DNA of 64,000 nt, from the NCBI RefSeq assembly GCF_000010085.1, contig NC_007712.1:2418001-2482000 (forward strand). Reading direction: 5' to 3'. The notes under the pieces were generated by a model, which was given only the letters and a program-made list of their open reading frames with translations, did no database searches and was not told where the DNA came from. This DNA is from Sodalis glossinidius str. 'morsitans' (GTDB taxonomy: Bacteria > Pseudomonadota > Gammaproteobacteria > Enterobacterales > Enterobacteriaceae). The position numbers and the translations under genes were made by a program. Position 1 is the first letter of the stretch; each line of letters begins with the position of its first letter. Below, one piece after another: positions 1 through 8,690 of the stretch.

Positions 1-211
1 CGCGTTTCCCGGCGCGATCGGGAGTGTTCGTCGCAAACGGCGCGTGTGCGTGGCGTCCAAATTTTATTAAGGAAGAATATGTCGCTTACATCGATCTCTA
101 CATAATGCTTAGGTTATGGGTATATATATTTGTAATTTGCTCATCCACCCATTAGGATGGAGGGGAATCCAGGGAGCAAGCTTAATCAGCTTACATTATA
201 AGGAGAGAGAA

Positions 212-646
212 TTGGAATCGCCATTAGGATCAGATTTGGCGCGACTTGTTCGAGTATGGCGCGCTTTAATTGACCACCGTTTAAAGCCTTTAGAACTCAC
301 ACAGACGCATTGGATCACTTTACATAATATTTGCCAGTTGCCGCCGGAACAGTCTCAGATTCAACTGGCGAAGGCTATCGGCATCGAACAGCCCTCGTTG
401 GTGCGAACGCTGGATCAGCTCGAAGAAAAAGGGCTTATCACCCGGCATACCTGTGCCAATGACCGCCGGGCGAAGCGGATCAAACTGACCGAATCTGCTG
501 AACCTATTATCAAAGAAGTGAACAATGTTATCGACAGCACCCGAAATGAAATTCTTAATGGCATTAGCCAGGAGGAGATTCAGTTGCTGAGCAATATGAT
601 TGCCAAACTGGAAAAGAATATTCTGGAGCTTTATAACAAGTCTTAA
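212..646 (+). CDS. slyA: MarR-family transcriptional regulator SlyA
   Basis: SlyA is a dimeric winged-helix regulator that counters H-NS silencing and controls envelope and virulence genes in enterics. The protein reads ESPLGSDLARLVRVWRALID, then the DNA-recognition helix region around IEQPSLVRTLDQLEEKGLI and the wing with DRRAKRIKLTE, and matches E. coli SlyA nearly throughout. I chose the TTG at 212, about six bases after AAGGAG (200-205). An ATG at 116 is in frame but would add 32 unrelated residues, and E. coli slyA also starts with TTG. Length 144 residues, as in the family. It converges on slyB across a shared terminator. Intact. Confidence 0.95.
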   Translation: MESPLGSDLARLVRVWRALIDHRLKPLELTQTHWITLHNICQLPPEQSQIQLAKAIGIEQPSLVRTLDQLEEKGLITRHTCANDRRAKRIKLTESAEPIIKEVNNVIDSTRNEILNGISQEEIQLLSNMIAKLEKNILELYNKS

Positions 647-675
647 TGCGTTACGTCCACGGCACTGACGTGAGC

Positions 676-701
676 AAAAACCGGCCCTGGGGCCGGTTTT
701 T
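676..701. terminator. Bidirectional Rho-independent terminator between slyA and slyB
   Basis: A six-base GC stem (CCGGCC, loop CTGG, GGCCGG) is flanked by five A on the left and five T on the right, so it can terminate both convergent genes. It begins 30 bases after the slyA stop. Confidence 0.9.
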
Positions 702-739
702 GTTGCGCGCAAACAGTGAGATTGCGCGCAAGCAGGGGG

Positions 740-1207
740 TTAGCGCGGGGATACGGTGATAGTGCGGCCATTGCTGGCAAGCGCAACGCGCTGTCCGACG
801 CTGAAACGGGTATTGCCCTGTTTCTGTACAACCATGATGGTGTTACCGTCATCTTTACGCACTTCAAGCTCCACGCCCTGAGTCCGGTTCACCGCACCCT
901 CGACGCTTGAGCCCGCCACGCCGCCGGCCACGGCGCCCGCCGCGGTTGCCAGGCTGCGGCCGCTGCCGCCCCCGACCGTATTCCCCAGAAATCCGCCCAG
1001 CACTGCGCCGCCGATGGCGCCAATGACGTTGGAGTCTTCACCGCCCTGAATTTGTACCGGGCGAACCCCTACCAGGGTGCCGTACGTCACGCTTTGAACC
1101 TGTTTGGCCTCCGAGGCGGAATAAACATCACCGGACAGAGTGCTATTGTTGGCGCAACCCGCCACTGTCATACCGGCCAGGGCCACCACGATCAAACGTT
1201 TCATCAT
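740..1207 (-). CDS. slyB: Outer-membrane lipoprotein SlyB
   Basis: A 155-residue lipoprotein of the SlyB/PcpY glycine-zipper family, which stabilises outer-membrane proteins under stress and is a PhoP target in E. coli and Salmonella. Seen here: a signal peptide (MMKRLIVVALAGMTVAGC) with lipobox VAGC and the acylated Cys at 18, a Gly-rich zipper segment (IGAIGGAVLGGFLGNTVGGG, about 63-82), and the conserved C-terminal sequence KDDGNTIMVVQKQGNTRFS. Length equals E. coli SlyB. A PhoP-box promoter lies about 125 bases upstream of the start. Confidence 0.96.
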   Translation of the reverse strand: MMKRLIVVALAGMTVAGCANNSTLSGDVYSASEAKQVQSVTYGTLVGVRPVQIQGGEDSNVIGAIGGAVLGGFLGNTVGGGSGRSLATAAGAVAGGVAGSSVEGAVNRTQGVELEVRKDDGNTIMVVQKQGNTRFSVGQRVALASNGRTITVSPR

Positions 1208-1330
1208 AAAAAACTCCAGTTAATATGCTGCTCTGCGCGGCAATCCCGGACAGAAGCGGATAAACGGTAAAAACTTCATGCGCCGGTGTAGGGAATCGAA
1301 GTGACCTGTAACGCGCAGAGACTACAGACA

Positions 1331-1365
1331 ATTATATCGAAAAAAAGATAAACTGCGAATAAACG
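1331..1365 (-). promoter_or_regulatory. PhoP box and -10 element of slyB
   Basis: On the minus strand, CGTTTA-TTCGC-AGTTTA (1365-1349) is a direct-repeat PhoP box, two hexamers five bases apart. A perfect TATAAT (1336-1331) follows after exactly 12 bases. This spacing is the one known for PhoP-activated promoters that lack a proper -35. The downstream gene, slyB, is a known PhoP regulon member. Sequence match is direct; regulation is inferred. Confidence 0.85.
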
Positions 1366-1527
1366 AACCAATATGATTAGATTACTAAATATTAATAAGT
1401 TTAAGTCAGATTATTACTTAGTTCGTAACAATCTGGAATGTTGTATGAATTTTCATGGCCTCCTGCCTTAAAGCTAGGTAAGTTACCCTTATTAAGTCAC
1501 ATTCCCGCACAAGGGAGAGGGAGTGAA

Positions 1528-2652
1528 ATGAGAACCGGCCGCTATATAGGCATCATGTCCGGCACCAGCCTGGACGGCATCGATGTGGTACTGGCAGCAA
1601 TCGATGAGCACACCGTGGCGCAGCAGGCCCGCTACTGCCATCCTATTCCGATGCCTATCAAACAACAGATTCTGGCGATGTGCCAGGGACAGGCGGTGAC
1701 CCTTTCGAGGTTCGGACAGTTGGATACCCGACTTGGCATTTTGTTCGCCGAGGCGGTGCTATGTTTACTGCAGCAGACAGGCGTGGCGCCGCACGAAGTG
1801 ACCGCTATAGCTTGTCATGGGCAAACCGTCTGGCACGAGCCGGAAGGGGTCGCCCCTTGTACCCTGCAAATAGGCGATAATAACTGCATCGCCGCCATGA
1901 CGGGGATAACGACCGTGGGCGATTTTCGCCGGCGCGACATGGCGCTGGGCGGGCAGGGGGCGCCTCTGATGCCGGCGTTTCATCACGCGCTGCTGGCGCA
2001 TCCCCAGGAACGGCGGATGGTATTGAATATCGGCGGCATCGCGAATCTGTCTCTGCTACTGCCGGGCCAGCCGATCCGCGGCTACGACACCGGACCCGGC
2101 AATATGCTGCTGGATGCCTGGACCTGGCGACACCGCAAGGCGCCTTATGATAAGGACGGCCGCTGGGCTCGCAGCGGCCAGGTGCATCAAAGTCTGCTGC
2201 AACATCTATTGGCAGATGACTATTTTCTGCGGGCGGCGCCGAAAAGTACCGGCAGGGAGTATTTCAATCTCGGCTGGCTGGAGCGAAAGCTCTCGCGGCT
2301 GGGCCCCGTTCCCGCCCAGGATGTGCAGGCGACCCTGGTGGAGTTGACCGCACGAACGATTGCGCAGCAGGTGCTGTTGTGCGGCGGCTGTGAACATTTG
2401 CTGGTTTGCGGCGGCGGCGTGCGCAATCCGCTGGTCATGAACCGATTGTCGGCACTGCTGCCGGGAATTGAGGTCAGTCCCACCGACAAATTCGGCGTGA
2501 GCGGCGATGATATGGAGGCGCTTGCGTTCGCCTGGCTGGCGTTTCGGACCTTATCCGGCCTGCCGGGTAATCTGCCTTCGGTCACCGGCGCCAGGGAAGA
2601 GACGCTGTTGGGGGCGATTTATCCGGTCATGCCCGCGACAGAGAAGACGTAA
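1528..2652 (+). CDS. anmK: Anhydro-N-acetylmuramic acid kinase
   Basis: AnmK opens and phosphorylates 1,6-anhydroMurNAc to MurNAc-6-phosphate in peptidoglycan recycling, in the cytoplasm. The ASKHA-fold signatures are visible: phosphate loop GIMSGTSLDGID near the N-terminus, ACHGQT, DFRRRDMALGGQGAPL, NIGGIANLS, YDTGPGN and a C-terminal VCGGGVRN. The ATG at 1528 follows GGGAGAGGGAG; an in-frame ATG at 1438 would add 30 non-homologous residues. 374 residues, close to the 369 of E. coli. Intact. Confidence 0.95.
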   Translation: MRTGRYIGIMSGTSLDGIDVVLAAIDEHTVAQQARYCHPIPMPIKQQILAMCQGQAVTLSRFGQLDTRLGILFAEAVLCLLQQTGVAPHEVTAIACHGQTVWHEPEGVAPCTLQIGDNNCIAAMTGITTVGDFRRRDMALGGQGAPLMPAFHHALLAHPQERRMVLNIGGIANLSLLLPGQPIRGYDTGPGNMLLDAWTWRHRKAPYDKDGRWARSGQVHQSLLQHLLADDYFLRAAPKSTGREYFNLGWLERKLSRLGPVPAQDVQATLVELTARTIAQQVLLCGGCEHLLVCGGGVRNPLVMNRLSALLPGIEVSPTDKFGVSGDDMEALAFAWLAFRTLSGLPGNLPSVTGAREETLLGAIYPVMPATEKT

Positions 2653-2727
2653 TCTCGGTCAAAGAGAAGCGCGGGCGATTGCGCGCCTCGCTTAAGGCGG
2701 TGTTTAATCATCAAACAGGACATAAAC

Positions 2728-3054
2728 ATGATGCGCAACCCTATTATAATACTCTCCCTGGCGCTGGCCGCCTCCGCCTGTAGCTATCACGGCGGCCGCA
2801 GTGCGCAAACGGAGACCTTACACTATCAATGTGGTACGCTGCCGTTGACCGTGACGCTGGATAATGCCCGCGAGCGGGTGAACTTTATTCTCGATGGTCA
2901 GCAGTTGAGTTTACCGCAGGTCGTCAGCGCCTCCGGCGCCCGCTATAGTGATGGTCAATACAGCTTCTGGTCGAAGGGCGAGCGAGCGTTTATCGAGCGG
3001 CAGGACAAAATTATCGTTGATGATTGCGCCATCCAGAGCGTCGCGGGTAAATGA
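2728..3054 (+). CDS. mliC: Membrane-bound C-type lysozyme inhibitor MliC
   Basis: A 108-residue lipoprotein of the MliC/YdhA family, which blocks the active-site cleft of animal C-type lysozyme from the outer membrane. A short signal peptide ends in a lipobox with Cys at 18 (ASAC). The mature part carries the family pattern: YQCG, LDNARERVNFILDGQ, LPQVVSASGARYSDG, FWSKGE and a C-terminal DDC pairing with the first Cys. It lies 75 bases after anmK and before pdxH, as in E. coli (ydhA). Intact, plausibly useful against host gut lysozyme. Confidence 0.9.
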   Translation: MMRNPIIILSLALAASACSYHGGRSAQTETLHYQCGTLPLTVTLDNARERVNFILDGQQLSLPQVVSASGARYSDGQYSFWSKGERAFIERQDKIIVDDCAIQSVAGK

Positions 3055-3115
3055 TTGAGATTTTCAGTGTCACGGCGCACAATAACGGCTTTCATTGCCG
3101 CCTTTTTAGCACATT

Positions 3116-3766
3116 ATGACTGAACAATTAATCGATATTGCCGCCCTGCGCAGGGAATATACCCGGGGCGGACTACGCCGCGCCGATTTAACGGCGGAGC
3201 CCATGGACTTGTTCGAGCAATGGCTAAAGCAAGCCTGCGCCGCGCAGCTACCCGACGCCACCGCGATGAGCGTTGGCACCGTGGATGAGAACGGCCAGCC
3301 CTATCAACGGCTGGTACTGCTTAAACATTTTGACCGTCAGGGGATGGTGTTTTACACCAATCTTGGCAGCCGCAAGGCGGCGCATCTGGCGCATAATCCC
3401 CGCATCAGCTTGCATTTTCCCTGGCACGTGCTGGAGCGCCAGGTCCTGGTGCTGGGACGCGCGGAGCGGTTGTCGGTTATCGAGGTGATGAAGTATTTCC
3501 ATAGCCGTCCACGTGACAGTCAAATAGGCGCCTGGGTTTCACGCCAGTCCAGCCGTATTTCCTCCCGCGGGGTGCTGGAAAGTAAATTCCTGGAGCTGAA
3601 ACAGAAATTTGCCCAAGGTGACGTGCCGCTGCCGAGTTTCTGGGGCGGTTATCGGGTAAGCATCGAGGCGATGGAATTTTGGCAGGGCGGCGAACACAGG
3701 ATGCACGACAGGTTTCTCTACCGGCGCGAAAACGGCGGCTGGCACATTGACCGGCTGGCGCCCTAG
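3116..3766 (+). CDS. pdxH: Pyridoxamine/pyridoxine 5'-phosphate oxidase
   Basis: PdxH is the FMN enzyme making pyridoxal 5'-phosphate from PNP or PMP with oxygen. 216 residues with the family landmarks: N-terminal LRREYTRGGLRRADL, FMN-binding RLVLLKHFDRQGMVFYTN and SRKAAHLAHNP, FHSRPRDSQIGAWVS, and the C-terminal FWQGGEHRMHDRFLYRRE ending in LAP. It follows mliC by 61 bases and precedes tyrS. Because pdxY next door is broken, PLP supply here rests on this enzyme plus other kinases. Confidence 0.96.
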   Translation: MTEQLIDIAALRREYTRGGLRRADLTAEPMDLFEQWLKQACAAQLPDATAMSVGTVDENGQPYQRLVLLKHFDRQGMVFYTNLGSRKAAHLAHNPRISLHFPWHVLERQVLVLGRAERLSVIEVMKYFHSRPRDSQIGAWVSRQSSRISSRGVLESKFLELKQKFAQGDVPLPSFWGGYRVSIEAMEFWQGGEHRMHDRFLYRRENGGWHIDRLAP

Positions 3767-3861
3767 CCGCGCTACCAACGTCGGCCTGACTGCTTTTTTT
3801 TAAGGATTGGCGCGCGTTCCGTTGCGTCCTTTTTTTCTTTTTCTTGATAATGGAGTTTTTG

Positions 3862-5136
3862 ATGGCAAGCAGTAACCTAATACAACAATTGCAGGAGCGG
3901 GGCCTGATTGCCCAGGTCACGGATGAGAAGGCGCTGGCTGAACGGTTGGCGGCTGGGCCAATCGCGCTATATTGCGGTTTCGATCCCACCGCCGACAGCT
4001 TGCATTTGGGGCATTTGGTGCCTTTGCTGTGCCTCAAACGTTTTCAATTGGCCGGTCATCGGCCGGTGGCACTGGTGGGGGGCGCGACCGGTCTTATCGG
4101 CGATCCCAGCTTCAAAGCCACCGAGCGTAAACTTAATACGGCGGAAACCGTTCAGGAATGGGTGGAGAAAATCAAACGTCAGGTATCGCCGTTCCTGGAT
4201 TTTGACTGTGGCGATAACAGCGCCGTCGCCGCCAACAACTATGACTGGTTTGGTTCGATGAACGTGCTGACGTTCCTGCTCGATATCGGTAAACACTTCT
4301 CCGTCAATCAAATGATCAATAAAGAGGCGGTGAAACAGCGGCTGAACCGTGATGATAGCGGTATTTCGTTTACCGAGTTTTCCTATAATCTGTTGCAGGG
4401 TTACGATTTCGCCTGCCTGAACAAGCAATACGGCGTGGCGCTGCAAATAGGAGGCTCTGATCAGTGGGGCAATATTACCTCTGGCATCGATTTGACGCGC
4501 CGGTTACATCAAAATACCGTGTACGGTCTGACGGTGCCGCTAATTACCAAAGCGGACGGCACCAAATTTGGCAAGACTGAAGGTGGCGCGGTGTGGCTGG
4601 ATCCCAGTAAGACCAGTCCCTACAAGTTCTATCAGTTCTGGATCAATACCGCCGATAGCGATGTGTATCTCTTCTTGAAATTTTTTACTTTCCTCGATCT
4701 TGCGGCAATCGATGCGCTGGAACAAGAGGATCGCGCCAGCGATAAAGCGCCGCGCGCCCAGTATGTTCTGGCGGAAGAGGTGACCCGCATGGTGCACGGC
4801 GAGCAGGGGCTAGCGGCGGCGAAGCGTATTACCGCCAGTCTGTTTTCGGGCGCGCTGGCGGATTTGACCGAGGATGATTTCGCTCAGCTGGCGCAGGACG
4901 GCATGCCTACGGTCCACCTTGAGCGCGTCGCGGATTTGCAACAGGCGCTGGTGGCGGCGGAGCTGGTGCCGTCGCGCGGACAGGCCCGGACCTTGATAAG
5001 CTCCAATGCCGTGTCGGTCAACGGTGAAAAACAGGCGTCGATAGACTACGTCTTCGACGATGCCGATAGGCTCTATAGCCGGTATACCCTGCTGCGCCGG
5101 GGCAAAAAACACTACTGTCTGCTCAATTGGCAATAG
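3862..5136 (+). CDS. tyrS: Tyrosyl-tRNA synthetase
   Basis: Class I aminoacyl-tRNA synthetase charging tRNA-Tyr. The Rossmann domain has the HIGH-like motif HLGH within DPTADSLHLGHLVPLL, the tyrosine/ATP pocket DQWGNITSG, and the KMSKS-like KFGKT. A C-terminal S4-type RNA-binding domain includes PSRGQARTLISSNAVSVNGE. The ATG at 3862 (MASSNLIQQL) matches the family start; upstream in-frame ATGs at 3844 and 3850 are non-homologous. 424 residues as in E. coli. Intact and essential. Confidence 0.97.
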   Translation: MASSNLIQQLQERGLIAQVTDEKALAERLAAGPIALYCGFDPTADSLHLGHLVPLLCLKRFQLAGHRPVALVGGATGLIGDPSFKATERKLNTAETVQEWVEKIKRQVSPFLDFDCGDNSAVAANNYDWFGSMNVLTFLLDIGKHFSVNQMINKEAVKQRLNRDDSGISFTEFSYNLLQGYDFACLNKQYGVALQIGGSDQWGNITSGIDLTRRLHQNTVYGLTVPLITKADGTKFGKTEGGAVWLDPSKTSPYKFYQFWINTADSDVYLFLKFFTFLDLAAIDALEQEDRASDKAPRAQYVLAEEVTRMVHGEQGLAAAKRITASLFSGALADLTEDDFAQLAQDGMPTVHLERVADLQQALVAAELVPSRGQARTLISSNAVSVNGEKQASIDYVFDDADRLYSRYTLLRRGKKHYCLLNWQ

Positions 5137-5217
5137 CGGGATTTCTGGTAAGGTGGCCTTGGGCCCCTTTCTTAATGTGTGACGGCCACGGGCCGAAGGT
5201 GTGGAAGGCGGTTTTTG

Positions 5218-5577
5218 ATGAAGAATGTTCTCTCTATTCAGTCTCACGTGGTTTTCGGCCATGCGGGCAACAGCTCGTGTGTGGCCGCTCAATACCGTGC
5301 AGTTTTCTAACCACACCCAGTATGGGCAGTGGACCGGCTGCGTGATGCTTGCGACACACCTGACCGAGATATAGTCAAAGGGATAGCGGCAATCGATGGT
5401 TTAAAACGCTGTGACGCGGTGCTGAGTGGATATATCGGCGCACCAGAGCAGGGAGAGGGAGAGCATATTTTGGCGATCGTGCAACAGGTCAAGCAGGCGA
5501 ACCCTGCCGCCCTGTATTTGCTGGATCCCGTGATGGGCGATCCGGGGAAATTGACGGGCAAATACGGTCAGGCATAG
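5218..5577 (+). pseudogene. pdxY: pdxY relic (pyridoxal kinase 2), frameshifted and truncated
   Basis: The start reads MKN-LSIQSHVVFGHAGNSS, clearly PdxY. A deletion and frame change after NSS skips to the VWPLNTVQFSNHTQYGQWTG segment, a stop interrupts after HLTEI, and a further frame reads AAIDGLKRCDAVLSGY, then QQVKQANPAALYLLDPVMG, before ending. The C-terminal half with the ATP-binding and catalytic region is absent; intact PdxY is about 287 residues. Position between tyrS and nth matches E. coli. Nonfunctional. Confidence 0.92.
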
Positions 5578-5671
5578 GGTGCAAGAAAACAGGCTTTCTG
5601 CAGGACTGGGGTGGCGCCTAAAGACGGGATGATGTGGGTTCCGGGAGGGCCCCCGCCGCAACGCATGGAGT

Positions 5672-6310
5672 TTATTGCGGATAATGTTTCTGGTCGTACT
5701 CACACAAATCTTCAATCAGGCAGGAGCCACAGCGTGGTTTGCGGGCGATACAGGTATAGCGGCCGTGCAGGATGAACCAATGGTGACAATCCACTTTGAA
5801 CTCACCCGGTACCACGGCCAACAGCTTTTGTTCCACCGCTTCCACATCTTTACCCACCGCAAAGCGGGTACGGTTCGCAACGCGGAAAATATGCGTGTCA
5901 ACCGCAATCGTCGGCCAGCCGAAAGCAGTGTTCAACACTACATTGGCGGTTTTGCGCCCGACGCCGGGCAGCGCTTCCAGCGCCGTGCGGTCTTGGGGAA
6001 CCTCACCCTGGTGGCGTTCCAACAACAGCCGGCAGGTTTTGATTATGTTCTCCGCCTTGCTGTTAAAGAGCCCTATAGATTTGATATAGCCTTTGACGCC
6101 CTCAACGCCCAGCGCCAGCATGGCCTGAGGCGTGTCGGCCGCAGGGAATAACAGTTTGGTGGCCTTATTGACGCTGACATCGGTCGCCTGGGCCGAGAGC
6201 AGTACTGCAATCAACAGCTCGAAAGGCGAGCGGTACATCAGCTCGGTGGTGGGATGGGGATTATTCGCCCGCAGGCGACACAGAATGTCATAACGCTTGC
6301 TTTTATTCAT
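5672..6310 (-). CDS. nth: Endonuclease III
   Basis: Base-excision repair glycosylase/AP lyase for oxidised pyrimidines. 212 residues: catalytic-helix segment LLSAQATDVSVNKAT, helix-hairpin-helix LPGVGRKTANVVL with the catalytic Lys, catalytic Asp in VDTHIFRVANR, and the [4Fe-4S] motif C-x6-C-x2-C-x5-C (CIARKPRCGSCLIEDLC) at the C-terminus. It is the last gene of the rsx operon and overlaps the rsxE end by 8 bases, as in E. coli. Intact. Confidence 0.97.
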   Translation of the reverse strand: MNKSKRYDILCRLRANNPHPTTELMYRSPFELLIAVLLSAQATDVSVNKATKLLFPAADTPQAMLALGVEGVKGYIKSIGLFNSKAENIIKTCRLLLERHQGEVPQDRTALEALPGVGRKTANVVLNTAFGWPTIAVDTHIFRVANRTRFAVGKDVEAVEQKLLAVVPGEFKVDCHHWFILHGRYTCIARKPRCGSCLIEDLCEYDQKHYPQ

Positions 6311-7001
6311 CGGCTAATGGCTGTCCTTGTTGCAGCACTACCGGTCGGGCCGCCTTTGGCTGCCGGGCCTTCATGCGTTGATCGATAAGGTATTTCCCCA
6401 CCAGCATAAACCCCAGGCCGATAAACGCGCCAGGCGGCAACATGGCCAGCAAAAAGGGAGTATCGGTATGGAATACCTCGATGCGCAGCACCCGCGCCCA
6501 TGCGCCCAGTAGTTGGTCCGCGCCGTCGAACAGGGTGCCGTTACCCAGCACTTCGCGCAGGGCGCCGAGCAGAAGCAGCGTGCACGTCGAGCCGAGTCCG
6601 ATGGACAACCCATCCAGCGCCGCCAGCGCTGGCGGTCGCTGCGAGGCATAGGCTTCCGCCCGGCCGATAACGATGCAGTTAGTCACGATAAGCGGGATGA
6701 AAATACCGAGGGATTGGTAAAGACCAAACGCATAGGCGTTGATAAGCATCTGTACCGCCGACACCACCGAGGCGATAATCATGACATAAATGGGAATGCG
6801 GATTTCGCCGGTGATCCAGCGGCGCAGGGCCGACACCGCGGTATTGGTGCAAACCAGCACCAGCGTCGTGGCAAGCCCCAACCCGAGTGCATTGGTGGCG
6901 GTATTGGATACCGCCAGCAGTGGACAAAGACCCAGTAATTGCACCAGTGACGAGTTATTGCGCCACAGGCCTTCCAGGAGGATGCGTTTCGCTTCATTCA
7001 T
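6303..7001 (-). CDS. rsxE: Electron transport complex subunit RsxE
   Basis: Integral inner-membrane subunit of the Rsx/Rnf ferredoxin:NAD-type complex, which in E. coli reduces the SoxR iron-sulfur cluster. Several hydrophobic helices and conserved blocks ([51 protein letters not shown]) match RsxE. The ATG at 7001 (MNEAKRIL) fits homologues; an in-frame ATG five codons upstream is possible. It overlaps rsxG by 8 bases and nth by 8 bases, indicating translational coupling. Intact, 232 residues. Confidence 0.95.
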
Positions 7002-7629
7002 GGGATGAATCTCCACAATGCGGCATTTTTTCCAGCGCGTTAAGGTTCTTTTTCAAATAGCCGGCGGTGCGCTTGACGGCATTCATCACGGCCCGCGGCG
7101 TGATCGTGGCGCCGGTGAATTGATCGAACATACCACCTTCTTTCTTGACAGCCCAGCTCATGTCGTTATCTGAGCGCAGAGATTTGCCGCTGAAATGCGT
7201 AATCCAATCCGATAGCCGCAGTTCGATTTTATCCCCCAGCCCGGGTGTCTCGTGATGGCTAGTCACCCGGGCGCCCAAAACGTTGCCCGAGAAGTCCGCA
7301 CCGACCAGTAAATCAATGGCGCCGGCATAGCCGTCCGGTGCTGTGGTTTCGATTGCCGCCGCGACCGGCGTCCCGTCTTTGCGCGCCAGATAAAGACGGT
7401 GTGGCGCGTCGCTGCCGAGCGCCGGATCGGTCACCAGATAGCACTCGTCCAGCAACTGATTATTGTACAAATCCGGCGGCACTACCTGATCCAGCAATTG
7501 CATTTGCTGCCTGGCCGCCTGCCGTTCAATGGTGCTGGTGGTCAGGCCGTTGACCAGGGCCGTCAACCCGGTAGCCAGAGCGGCGAATACAGCAAGGGTT
7601 ATGCCATGCTTCCTCATTGTCATTAACAT
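6994..7629 (-). CDS. rsxG: Electron transport complex subunit RsxG
   Basis: Membrane-anchored periplasmic flavoprotein of Rsx/Rnf. An N-terminal helix ([21 protein letters not shown]) anchors a soluble domain with [19 protein letters not shown] and the covalent-FMN motif TGATIT ([14 protein letters not shown]). I place the start at 7629 because AAGGA lies seven bases upstream; farther in-frame starts (to 7680) run back into rsxD. 211 residues against about 206 in E. coli. Intact. Confidence 0.93.
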
Positions 7630-7639
7630 CCTACCTTCC

Positions 7640-8680
7640 TTATCGATGGCCATATGCGCGTGGCTGAGTGTAGTGGTCAATCAGCGGCACGCAGATATTG
7701 GCCAGCAGTACGGCGAAGGCCACGCCATCAGGGTAACCTCCCCAGGTACGGATTAGCCATACCAACAAACCCGTTAACGCGCCAAAAATCACCCGTCCTC
7801 GCACGGTGGCAGCAGCAGTCACCGGATCGGTGGCAATGAAAAACGCACCCAGCATCGTAGCGCCGGAAAACAGGTGGAGTAAAGGCGGCGCGCTCACCAC
7901 AGGCGCCAGCCAGTGCCCGAGCCCGGCGCCAATGAGCATGGCGGCCAGGAGGCTGAGCGGAATATGCCAGCTGATGACCCGCCGCCAGATCAGATATAGC
8001 CCACCCAGTAAAAAGCCAATGTTGGCCCATGTCCATCCCGCGCTCGCCTGCCAGTCCCAGCGATGGTGGAAAGCAGTCATCGCGCCGGTGCGCAGCCCGG
8101 TTTTGAAGCCATCGAGCGGCGTGGCCTGCGTTATGCCATCGACGGTAGCGCGGAGTTGGGTGAGCGTCAGCCCGTCCGGCGTGACGCCTGTGAAAATCAG
8201 CGCCATGCTGTCGGTCAGTGAAACGGGATGCAGCAGCAGGCTTTGCTGGGGAGACCAACTGGTCATCTGCACCGGAAAGGAAATCAGCAGGACCACATAT
8301 CCCACCATCGCCGGATTGAAAGGATTATGTCCCAGACCGCCGTAAAGCTGTTTGGCGATGACTATCGCAAACGCCGTCGCCAGCACCATCATCCACCACG
8401 GGCCCAGGGGCGGCAGGCTTAGCGCCAGCAGGAGAGCGGTAAGGAGAGCAGAGCCGTCGCCCAGTCGGGAAGCCAGCGGTTGACGACGTAGCGTCAACAC
8501 CACACCTTCGGCCACCAGCGCCGTCACGCAGGCTATCACCAGCTGGATAATAATGCCGCTGCCAAAAAAAGTCGTTAATGCCATTAGCCCCGGCAGACAA
8601 GCTAGCATGACCTGAATCATGATTTGCCGGGTGGTTTGCCGGTTATGGGTGAAGGGAGAACTTGCAATTCTAAACGCCAT
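7640..8680 (-). CDS. rsxD: Electron transport complex subunit RsxD
   Basis: Polytopic inner-membrane flavoprotein subunit of Rsx/Rnf. 346 residues, about ten hydrophobic stretches. The segment [17 protein letters not shown] corresponds to the region where RnfD proteins carry covalent FMN on threonine, and [21 protein letters not shown] is the conserved late helix. The start ATG directly follows a TAA in the alternative reading frame of the rsxC tail (see rsxC). Intact. Confidence 0.95.
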
Positions 8681-8690
8681 TTAGTCCTCT

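Noticed and set aside
116..211. N-terminal extension of SlyA from the ATG at 116
   Set aside because: The extra 32 residues have no counterpart in SlyA and a good ribosome site precedes the TTG at 212.
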